Shown piece by piece: positions 1-5,219 of a DNA stretch of 5,219 nt. The stretch is from Bacteroidia bacterium. Its GTDB lineage: Bacteria; Bacteroidota; Bacteroidia; Bacteroidales; BM523. Below the pieces are notes generated by a model that did not search any database, had not been told where the DNA came from, and saw only the letters and a program-made list of their open reading frames with translations. The DNA lies in NCBI GenBank assembly GCA_016209245.1, contig JACQWN010000372.1:1-5219 (forward strand), given 5' to 3'. Every line of letters starts with the position of its first letter. Within the stretch, counting starts at the first letter, position 1. The position numbers and the translations under genes are program-made.

Positions 1-1208
1 TTTTTAAATTCTTCTTTCAACTGGTCGGAGCGGCAGAATATATGTGCATCATCCTGCGTGAAACCTCTTACCCTTGTCAATCCGTGAAGCTCGCCACTTT
101 GTTCATACCGGTAAACAGTACCAAATTCCGCTAATCTGACCGGGAGATCGCGGTACGATCTTGGCTTACTTTTATATATTTCACAGTGATGAGGACAATT
201 CATGGGTTTTAACATAAATTCCTCACCCTCGGCAGGAGTGGACATCGGCTTGAACGAGTTCATTCCATATTTTTCATAATGCCCCGATGTAACATATAAA
301 TCTTTATGCCCGATATGCGGAGTATATACTACTTCATACCCATATTCGACCTGTATTTTTTTTAAAAATTGTTCAAGCCGGTCTCTGAGAGTTGCACCTT
401 TTGGAAGCCATAAAGGTAAACCAAGTCCGACCTTTTGAGAAAATGTAAATAATTCAAGCTCTTTTCCGATTTTTCTATGGTCGCGTTTTTTGGCTTCTTC
501 TAATAACTGAAGATAATCATCGAGCAATTTTTGTTTCGGAAAAGAGATTCCATACACCCGTGTAAGTTGCTTGTTCTTCTCATTTCCGCGCCAGTATGCC
601 CCGGCAACATTTAAAATTTTTACAGCTTTTATATAGCTTGTATCAGGCAAATGCTGCCCTTTACACAAATCGGTAAATGAACCGCTGTGATAAAATGTAA
701 TTGTCCCGTCCTGCAATTCGCCGATTAATTCAATTTTATATTCATCTCCCTTTTTTTGATAATATTCGAGGGCTTCGGATTTTGATACTTCTTTCCTGAT
801 AAATACATTTTTTTGTCGGGCTATTTCGATCATTTTGTTTTCAATGGCATTAAAATCCGATTCGGAAATTATACGACCTTGACCAAGGTCAACATCATAA
901 TAAAAACCATTTTCAATAGCCGGTCCGATTCCAAATTTAATACCCGGATAAATTTGTTCAAGGGCTTCAGCCATTAAATGAGCAGATGAATGCCAGAATG
1001 TTTGTTTCCCCTCATTATTATCCCATGTGTATAGCTTGATTTCACCATCAGAATTAATTGGCATTCCGGCATCAATTAATTCACCGTTAAATGATACTGA
1101 TATGAGCTCTTTTGACAGACTATTGTTTATTGTCGCTGCAATATGAAGACCGGTAATACCTTCAGCAAACTCTCGGACTGATTTATCGGGAAATGTAATT
1201 TTTATCAT
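1..1208 (-). CDS. thrS: Threonyl-tRNA synthetase, N-terminal 402 residues (gene runs off the left edge)
   Basis: Cytosolic class II aminoacyl-tRNA synthetase that charges tRNA-Thr with threonine and hydrolyses mischarged Ser-tRNA-Thr. The minus strand reads open without a stop from the start codon to the window edge. Residues 1 to about 62 look like the TGS domain. Residues about 63-225 are the editing domain, with its HxxxH site (H73, H77 in HSSAH) and CxxxH site (C182, H186 in CKGQH) intact. The catalytic core begins near residue 245, with two of the three zinc ligands visible: C338 in MNCPH and H389 in DDAHIF. A motif 2 region is seen around RYEQSGELHGLTRVRGF (residues 367-383). Family members are about 640 residues, so the third zinc ligand, motif 3 and the anticodon-binding domain lie outside. 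I chose the start giving MIKITFPD, which opens known homologues; an in-frame ATG one codon upstream (ending at 1211) is equally possible. No Shine-Dalgarno is visible. Identification is secure. Confidence 0.97.
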   Translation of the reverse strand, partial: MIKITFPDKSVREFAEGITGLHIAATINNSLSKELISVSFNGELIDAGMPINSDGEIKLYTWDNNEGKQTFWHSSAHLMAEALEQIYPGIKFGIGPAIENGFYYDVDLGQGRIISESDFNAIENKMIEIARQKNVFIRKEVSKSEALEYYQKKGDEYKIELIGELQDGTITFYHSGSFTDLCKGQHLPDTSYIKAVKILNVAGAYWRGNEKNKQLTRVYGISFPKQKLLDDYLQLLEEAKKRDHRKIGKELELFTFSQKVGLGLPLWLPKGATLRDRLEQFLKKIQVEYGYEVVYTPHIGHKDLYVTSGHYEKYGMNSFKPMSTPAEGEEFMLKPMNCPHHCEIYKSKPRSYRDLPVRLAEFGTVYRYEQSGELHGLTRVRGFTQDDAHIFCRSDQLKEEFK

Positions 1209-1228
1209 CATTAATATTTTTAGAAGGG

Positions 1229-1236
1229 CAAAAATA
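1229..1236 (-). promoter_or_regulatory. Candidate -7 promoter box for thrS
   Basis: On the minus strand this reads TATTTTTG, a full match to the Bacteroidetes -7 consensus TAnnTTTG. It lies about 20 bases before the thrS start, in the 49-52 base gap after trkH. No clear -33 TTTG element is seen at the expected distance, and the gap is AT-rich enough for chance matches. If real, it would give thrS its own transcript with a very short leader; otherwise thrS may be read from the trkH transcript. Confidence 0.3.
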
Positions 1237-1260
1237 TGAAAATTATAGATATGATTTTAA

Positions 1261-3081
1261 TTAACCTACAAGAATATTTTCCTTGGGATATTCATAACTA
1301 AGCGATTTTACTTTTCTGATAAATGCGACTATAATTGTTAGTATTCCAACTCTTCCAAGAAACATTGTAAATATAATAATGTATTTACTGGCTACACTCA
1401 AATCGGAAGTAATACCTAAGCTTAAACCGACAGTGCCAAAAGCTGAGAAACATTCAAAAGCAACATCAAGAATATTTTTTTCAATATCAAATGAAGAAAC
1501 AAGCAAAACAGAAAGACCAATCACAAGCAACGATAAAATAATTGTACAAAAAGCTTTGCTTACCGAGTCATCCATTATTTGACGATGTTGTACTTCAATT
1601 CTGTCTTTTCCTTTGGCAAAGCTAAAAATATTCAGAACAGCAATTGCAAACGAGCTTGTTTTGATTCCCCCGCCGGTTGAACAGGGTGATGCACCAATCC
1701 ACATTAAAAAAATAATAATTAAAGCCGTCGGTTGATAAAACATAGTCATATTTAATGTATTAAATCCGGCGGTTCGCGGTGTTGTTGAATGAAAAAATGA
1801 TTCAACAATTTTCCCGTACAAATTATGCTCTTTTAATGTATTATTATATTCCAACATAAAAAAGATAATTGTTCCTCCGGCCAATAAGATAATAGTTGTA
1901 AATAAAGCCAGACGGGTATTTATATTTATGATTCTCGGCACATGATAATATCTTTTTTGCTTTTTCAAAAGCAATCTGATAATATTACGAAGGAAATGTT
2001 TTGATAAAGTATAATAGTTAAAAATTATCGGGAAGCCAATTCCGCCTAAAATAATTAAAAAAGCAATTATTAAATGAATATTATAATTGAAACGGAAGTT
2101 AATATCGTACAAATTATTTGATAATGTAGAAAAACCGGCGTTACAGAAAGCGGAAATGGAATGAAATATTGAAAAACCGATACGGCTAAGAATATCGGGC
2201 AAGATTTCTTTATCAATATTGAAAAAAATAATAGCTGCTCCGGTAAATTCTATTCCAAAAGTAATAAGTAATATCTTTAATAAGCTTTTAAATACATCGC
2301 TCAGATTTTCCGTATTTATAAAATCTTTTAAGTACAAGTTGCTTTTAAATGAAGAGCTTCCCATAAAAAACAATCCGAAAAAGCTTGTAAAAGTCATTAC
2401 TCCTAAACCACCAAGTTGAATTAGTATTAATACTATAGCTTTACCAAAAGTAGTAAATACTGTAGCTGTATCAACAACCGTAAGACCCGTTACACACACA
2501 GCGCTTGTAGAAGTGAAAAGAGCGTCAACAATACTGATGCTTTTAGTAGTAGCTTGGGGGAGCAATAATAAACTTGCTCCTGCAAGAATTAAAATAAAAA
2601 AGCTTGAGATAAAAACAAGGGCGGGATTTATTGTACCGGTAAATATTTTCAGACTTTTTTGTGATATTTCTATAATAAAAACAGAAATAATAATTAAATA
2701 AAGTATCAGATTTTTTGTTATAAAATCAAAAACAGGTATGCTGCCGGTTACATTTTCATCAAAAAAATATCTTATTATAAATATTATTAATAATAAAAAC
2801 AGAATTGATAATTTAAGAATAAGCCGTTTCTTTTCAATTTTATTAAAAATAAATAAAATTTTTATTAACAGCCCCCAAAAAACAATATTTGCAAAAACAA
2901 TATAAAATAAATACAGCTTTGAATTAACTTCTTGAGATATTGGGAACCCAAATTTATAAATCAATGAGCCAAAAGCAATAAAACTCAGAATAAATAATAC
3001 ATTGTCAATAAATTTTACCAGAAATAACCGGAATTTTATAAAAAAATCGTGGATATAATATTTAAAAGTCGTTAATTTCAT
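1261..3081 (-). CDS. trkH: TrkH/KtrB-family potassium transporter channel subunit with N-terminal extension
   Basis: Inner-membrane, pore-forming subunit of a Trk/Ktr K+ uptake system, 606 residues. The core, from about residue 151, shows the four membrane-pore-membrane repeats of the family, each with its selectivity-filter glycine: G199 (CVTGLT), G316 (CNAGFS), G439 (RTAGFN) and G552 (GTVGLS). The glycine-rich gating loop of the third repeat is present as GASPCSTGGGIKTSSF (463-478), with cysteine 467 where many homologues have glycine. A C-terminal FLGRVG motif (574-579) closes the core. Residues 1-150 form an extra region with about four hydrophobic segments (roughly 27-42, 57-79, 89-104, 122-139), making the protein longer than typical KtrB or TrkH (about 450-480). 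The regulatory RCK protein (TrkA/KtrA) that normally gates such channels is not in this window. The gene is divergent from the MFS gene and lies 49-52 bases upstream of thrS on the same strand. TrkH versus KtrB subtype, and Na+ or H+ coupling, cannot be decided here. Confidence 0.93.
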   Translation of the reverse strand: MKLTTFKYYIHDFFIKFRLFLVKFIDNVLFILSFIAFGSLIYKFGFPISQEVNSKLYLFYIVFANIVFWGLLIKILFIFNKIEKKRLILKLSILFLLLIIFIIRYFFDENVTGSIPVFDFITKNLILYLIIISVFIIEISQKSLKIFTGTINPALVFISSFFILILAGASLLLLPQATTKSISIVDALFTSTSAVCVTGLTVVDTATVFTTFGKAIVLILIQLGGLGVMTFTSFFGLFFMGSSSFKSNLYLKDFINTENLSDVFKSLLKILLITFGIEFTGAAIIFFNIDKEILPDILSRIGFSIFHSISAFCNAGFSTLSNNLYDINFRFNYNIHLIIAFLIILGGIGFPIIFNYYTLSKHFLRNIIRLLLKKQKRYYHVPRIININTRLALFTTIILLAGGTIIFFMLEYNNTLKEHNLYGKIVESFFHSTTPRTAGFNTLNMTMFYQPTALIIIFLMWIGASPCSTGGGIKTSSFAIAVLNIFSFAKGKDRIEVQHRQIMDDSVSKAFCTIILSLLVIGLSVLLVSSFDIEKNILDVAFECFSAFGTVGLSLGITSDLSVASKYIIIFTMFLGRVGILTIIVAFIRKVKSLSYEYPKENILVG

Positions 3082-3092
3082 TAATTTTTATG

Positions 3093-3124
3093 AAATATTG
3101 GCATTTTTCATAAGCCAAATATTT
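3093..3124. promoter_or_regulatory. Imperfect inverted repeat in the trkH upstream region, overlapping a -7-like box
   Basis: AAATATTGGC (3093-3102) and GCCAAATATTT (3114-3124) are complementary over 10 pairs with one unpaired A (3119), separated by 11 bases. The dyad lies 12-43 bases upstream of the trkH start. On the minus strand its distal arm includes AATATTTG (complement of 3116-3123), one mismatch from the TAnnTTTG -7 box, so it could be an operator overlapping the trkH promoter or a hairpin in the leader RNA. The sequence shows the symmetry; the role is inference. Confidence 0.4.
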
Positions 3125-3132
3125 TAGTTTTA

Positions 3133-3191
3133 TACTGAGCGTTTGAGTTTGCCTTTTCTTGTACTGAGCCAAGCGTCGTATTGAGCTTGTC
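3133..3191 (+). repeat. Cluster of TACTGAGC-type interspersed repeat units
   Basis: TACTGAGC occurs at 3133-3140 and 3162-3169, and the variant TATTGAGC at 3179-3186 followed by TTGTC. The last two units, 17 bases apart, resemble the CTGAGC-GAAGTCGAAG / TGAGCTTGTCGAAG intergenic repeats that I recall as common in many bacterial and metagenomic genomes, here degenerate. The final unit ends directly at the MFS start codon. The block is unlike the surrounding AT-rich spacer in composition. Confidence 0.5.
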
Positions 3192-4595
3192 ATGAAAGAA
3201 ACTCAACATACTGCCCGGCCAATAAGAACATCGGTTCTTATCATTTCATTGATTTCCGCTTTTGTCACACCTTTTATGGGTTCGGCGGTTAATGTGGCCC
3301 TCCCTACTATTGGAACCGAATTTAGAGCAGATGCTATTTCGCTTAGCTGGGTCGCTACTTCATATTTACTGACAACAGCTATTTTTTTAGTTCCTTTTGG
3401 AAGACTTGCAGATATTACCGGAAGAAAAAGAATTTATCTTACCGGGACAGTATTATGGGGAGCAAGCTGTTTAATTTCAGGACTTTCAGAGAGCTTGTGG
3501 ATGCTGATTACAGCACGCATTGTTCAAGGCATTGGAAGTGCTATGGTATTTGGAACAGGTATGGCTATTATTACTTCAGTTTTTCCACCCGGAGAAAGAG
3601 GGAAAATTATGGGCATAAACGTTACGTCCACCTATTTAGGACTATCATTAGGCCCTGTTATCGGGGGGTTAATTACACAATATATAAACTGGCGATGGAT
3701 TTTTTTTATGACTGCTCCTCTTAGTATCATAATCGTTTGTCTCATTCTCATTTTAATAAAAACTGAATGGGCCGACGCTAAAGAAGAAAAATTCGATTTA
3801 AAAGGCAGTCTTATATATGGCATTTCAATCGCCCAGTTGATTTATGGCTTCTCTTTATTACCCCAGATAGCCGGTACAATATTAATTAGCTCAGGTTTAT
3901 TAGGCATTACCGGTTTTATTATTTTAGAGCTTTATAATAAAATGCCGTTATTAAATATCCGCCTGTTTGTAAATAACCGGATTTTCGGATTCAGCAACCT
4001 TGCCGCCTTAATCAATTATTGCGCTACATTTGCAACTGGGTTTTTACTCAGTTTCTATCTTCAGAAAATAAAAGGATTTTCAGCCGAACATTCGGGGATG
4101 ATATTAGTCGCCCAGCCAATAGTCATGGCTGTTTTTTCACCATTTATGGGCTGGCTATCGGATAAAATTTATCCCCAGATTGTAGCTACAATAGGAATGG
4201 CAATTACTACAATAGGGCTTTCATTGTTTATATTTGTGACAAGCTCCACACCTGTCGGATTTATAATCATTACACTTGCCACACTTGGTTTGGGATTTGC
4301 CTTTTTTTCTTCACCCAATACAAATGCAGTAATGAGCTCGGTTGATAAAAAAGTATATGGAATAGCATCCGGCACAGTCGCTACTATGCGGATACTTGGC
4401 CAAATGTTAAGCATGGGTATCGCAATGCTTTTATTTTCGATTTTTATCGGGAAAGTAGAAATCAAACCGGGAAATTATCCTCAGTTTTTACAAGCTTTTC
4501 ATATCGCTTTTATTATTTTTTCCGTTATGTGCTTTTTTGGAATCTTCATGTCGCTGGCAAGAGGAAAAAGCCCAAAGCCGTTGTATACTGAATGA
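3192..4595 (+). CDS. MFS transporter, DHA2 (EmrB/QacA-like) drug-efflux type, 14 membrane segments
   Basis: Inner-membrane proton-driven exporter of the major facilitator superfamily, 467 residues. Family signatures in order are: NVALPTIGTEF at the end of segment 1 (34-44); motif A, GRLADITGRKR (70-80); motif B, ARIVQGIGSA (108-117) with its arginine R109; and antiporter motif C, GLSLGPVIGG (150-159), followed by the INWRWIF sequence usual in DHA2 proteins. A weak second-half motif A is GWLSDKI (320-326). Hydrophobic stretches fit 14 segments, the two extra central ones at about 205-222 and 226-246, which separates DHA2 from the 12-segment DHA1 group. Length is normal and no key motif residue is missing. 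The gene stands alone: no EmrA-like adaptor or TolC-like channel is beside it, so substrate is unknown. Multidrug or metabolite export is the family expectation. ATG 3192 directly follows a repeat unit and has no Shine-Dalgarno sequence. It appears less AT-rich than trkH by eye. Confidence 0.9.
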   Translation: MKETQHTARPIRTSVLIISLISAFVTPFMGSAVNVALPTIGTEFRADAISLSWVATSYLLTTAIFLVPFGRLADITGRKRIYLTGTVLWGASCLISGLSESLWMLITARIVQGIGSAMVFGTGMAIITSVFPPGERGKIMGINVTSTYLGLSLGPVIGGLITQYINWRWIFFMTAPLSIIIVCLILILIKTEWADAKEEKFDLKGSLIYGISIAQLIYGFSLLPQIAGTILISSGLLGITGFIILELYNKMPLLNIRLFVNNRIFGFSNLAALINYCATFATGFLLSFYLQKIKGFSAEHSGMILVAQPIVMAVFSPFMGWLSDKIYPQIVATIGMAITTIGLSLFIFVTSSTPVGFIIITLATLGLGFAFFSSPNTNAVMSSVDKKVYGIASGTVATMRILGQMLSMGIAMLLFSIFIGKVEIKPGNYPQFLQAFHIAFIIFSVMCFFGIFMSLARGKSPKPLYTE

Positions 4596-4652
4596 AATTG
4601 AATTTGCAAACTATTTTAACAGAAAGGGGGAAGGGGAAATATTTGAAGGTGT

Positions 4653-4676
4653 GAAGGGGCGAAGGGGCGAAGGGGC
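4653..4676 (+). repeat. Three tandem copies of GAAGGGGC
   Basis: Exact 8-base units at 4653-4660, 4661-4668 and 4669-4676. They follow two more G-runs in the purine tract at 4626-4636, giving five runs of four or more Gs on the plus strand, with one long gap between the second and third. The unit is close to the reverse complement of the pyrimidine octamers that follow, with the same 8-base period. Confidence 0.9.
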
Positions 4677-4718
4677 GATTCTCCCCGATTCTCCGTTTCT
4701 CCCCTTCTCCCCTTCTCC
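4658..4718 (+). other. Fold-back between the purine and pyrimidine repeat halves
   Basis: Bases 4658-4677 can pair with 4699-4718 at 17 of 20 positions, the three mismatches being evenly spaced eight bases apart, around a 21-base loop. In RNA this would be a GC-rich hairpin downstream of the MFS gene. There is no T-tract directly after it, so it does not look like a standard intrinsic terminator, although it could stall transcription or protect the 3' end of the message. The period allows several registers. Confidence 0.5.
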
Positions 4719-4791
4719 GTTTCTCCGTTTCTCCCATTCGCCCTTTCTCCGTTTCTCCCATTCGCCCTTTCTCCGTTTCTCCCCTTCTCCC
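4688..4791 (+). repeat. Thirteen in-phase pyrimidine-rich octamers (NTTCTCCN family), with a 24-base higher-order repeat
   Basis: From 4688 the sequence divides without gaps into octamers of the types ATTCTCCG, TTTCTCCC, CTTCTCCC, CTTCTCCG, TTTCTCCG and ATTCGCCC. Three octamers make a 24-base unit seen exactly at 4720-4743 and 4744-4767 and with two substitutions at 4768-4791; a more diverged version fills 4696-4719. Further imperfect units (GATTCTCCCC) lie just before. The array is almost pure C/T on the plus strand and would be prone to slippage and to copy-number variation. Confidence 0.92.
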
Positions 4792-4873
4792 ATTCTGATA
4801 TTATTTTTTGCAAACCTGATTTCTTTGAGTATAATCAAAATTTATACGTCGGATCAAAATATACTTACGCCTG

Positions 4874-4881
4874 TACATTTG
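4874..4881 (+). promoter_or_regulatory. Candidate -7 promoter box for the PKD-domain gene
   Basis: TACATTTG fully matches the Bacteroidetes -7 consensus TAnnTTTG and lies 56 bases before the start codon, which would give a leader of roughly 50 bases. No clear TTTG is seen at the -33 position. An eight-base direct repeat ATCAAAAT (4834-4841 and 4853-4860), each copy closely followed by ATAC, lies just upstream. Confidence 0.35.
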
Positions 4882-4937
4882 GTTATTATTATTTGAATTT
4901 TTTTATTATATTTACAGCAATTTTAAATAAATGTATT

Positions 4938-5219
4938 ATGAAAAAATTTTTAACATTTTTAGGATTATTAGCAGCAGCCATTACTGTAAATGCACAGAAT
5001 TTCTGTCAGGCGTCATGGACGGTCACAATTGACCCTTCGACTTTTATTGCCGCCTTTACCGATAGTTCGGTTTCACAGAGCGGAAATATTATTTCATGGC
5101 TCTGGGATTTCGGCGATGGAACGACAGCATCGGGCCAACAGGTCACACATCAGTATAATCAGATAGCGACAAATTATATTGTGTGCCTGACAATTACTAC
5201 AGATAGCAATTGCACCTCG
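4938..5219 (+). CDS. Secreted or surface protein with PKD domain, N-terminal 94 residues (runs off the right edge)
   Basis: Begins with a classic Sec signal peptide: MKK, a hydrophobic core (residues 4-16) and a probable cleavage after NA at residue 19, before Q20. The mature part then forms a PKD-type immunoglobulin-like fold, recognised by the WLWDFGDG core (54-61), the following T-rich turn, the conserved HQY (71-73) and the closing YIVCLTIT strand (80-87). Such domains are common in large exported Bacteroidetes proteins, including adhesins, peptidases and type IX secretion cargo, and act in binding or as spacers. Cysteines at 23, 83 and 92 could form disulfides. The enzymatic or binding part, and any C-terminal sorting domain, lie beyond the window, so no specific function can be given. 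The start follows an A/T-rich leader without Shine-Dalgarno; an ATG at 4931 is in another frame and does not give the signal peptide. Confidence 0.85.
   Translation, partial: MKKFLTFLGLLAAAITVNAQNFCQASWTVTIDPSTFIAAFTDSSVSQSGNIISWLWDFGDGTTASGQQVTHQYNQIATNYIVCLTITTDSNCTS

Larger units (their letters stand above)
4603..4815. repeat. TTTGCAAAC direct repeats flanking the low-complexity block
   Basis: The nine-base sequence TTTGCAAAC is found at 4603-4611 and again at 4807-4815, bracketing the whole purine/pyrimidine repeat block. The arrangement resembles a target-site duplication around an inserted element, or the ends of a repeat cassette. TTTGCAAA is itself palindromic and the flanks are AT-rich, so a chance match is possible. 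Confidence 0.45.
4596..4937. other. 342-base intergenic region dominated by low-complexity repeats
   Basis: I see no convincing gene between the MFS stop and the PKD-protein start. From left to right it holds an AT-rich stretch with TTTGCAAAC, a G-rich purine tract (from about 4621), three GAAGGGGC units, thirteen pyrimidine octamers, a second TTTGCAAAC, then an AT-rich stretch with a promoter-like box. Reading frames open through the repeats on both strands only because the octamers contain no stop codons in certain frames; their translations are periodic (for example FSHSPFLR) and resemble no protein I know. Confidence 0.8.

Noticed and set aside
1209..1260. T-box or other leader control element before thrS
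   Set aside because: The gap is only about 50 bases, AT-rich and without a specifier stem or T-box sequence.
1379..2701. Short plus-strand frames inside trkH
   Set aside because: They are antisense shadows of a long, motif-complete membrane protein gene.
3455..4465. Short frames on both strands inside the MFS gene
   Set aside because: They overlap a complete DHA2 transporter in other frames and show no independent features.
4658..4718. Intrinsic terminator for the MFS gene
   Set aside because: The fold-back is GC-rich but has mismatches, a long loop and no following T-tract, so I describe it only as a potential structure.
4653..4791. CRISPR array
   Set aside because: The units are 8 or 24 bases, contiguous and without unique spacers, and no cas gene is present.
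4546..4838. Three overlapping minus-strand frames rich in GETEKR-type repeats
   Set aside because: They are the same repeat block read on the other strand in several frames; the charged periodic peptide is a by-product of stop-free octamers.
4537..4896. Plus-strand open frame of 119 codons crossing the MFS 3' end and the octamer array
   Set aside because: It overlaps the MFS gene out of frame and its bulk is translated repeat (FSHSPFLR periodicity) with no leader, domain or homologue that I recognise.
4931..4940. Alternative start ATG at 4931 for the PKD-domain gene
   Set aside because: It is in a different frame from the signal peptide and PKD motif; ATG 4938 gives the typical MKK signal sequence.

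Overview
The window reads like a piece of a Bacteroidota (Bacteroidetes) chromosome. The evidence is AT-rich DNA, start codons preceded by A/T-rich leaders with no Shine-Dalgarno sequence, near-matches to the TAnnTTTG -7 box known from this phylum, and a secreted PKD-domain protein with a short MKK...NAQ-type signal peptide. Genus or species cannot be named from what is visible.

Layout. Bases 1-1208 (minus strand) hold the N-terminal two thirds of threonyl-tRNA synthetase, cut by the left window edge. Just upstream of it, same strand, 1261-3081 encodes a TrkH/KtrB-type potassium transporter channel subunit with an extra N-terminal membrane region of about 150 residues. A 110-base divergent spacer (3082-3191) carries an imperfect dyad close to the trkH start and a cluster of TACTGAGC-like repeats running up to the next start codon. 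Bases 3192-4595 (plus) encode a 14-segment major facilitator of the DHA2 drug-efflux type. A 342-base intergenic region (4596-4937) holds a striking low-complexity block: three GAAGGGGC units, then thirteen in-phase pyrimidine octamers, partly organised as a 24-base tandem repeat. The block is bracketed by two copies of TTTGCAAAC. Bases 4938-5219 (plus) begin a secreted PKD-domain protein cut by the right edge.

How the parts relate. trkH and thrS share strand and a 49-52 base gap, so they may be co-transcribed, though a promoter-like box lies in the gap. There is no obvious shared pathway: one is potassium uptake, one translation, one efflux, one a cell-surface or secreted protein. No RCK (TrkA/KtrA) partner for the potassium channel and no membrane-fusion or outer-membrane partner for the MFS pump is present in the window.

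Overall this is mostly ordinary core-genome content. I see no new defence, mobile or biosynthetic system. The parts worth a second look are the noncoding ones: the octamer array with its fold-back and flanking direct repeats, the interspersed repeat abutting the MFS start codon, and the dyad upstream of trkH.
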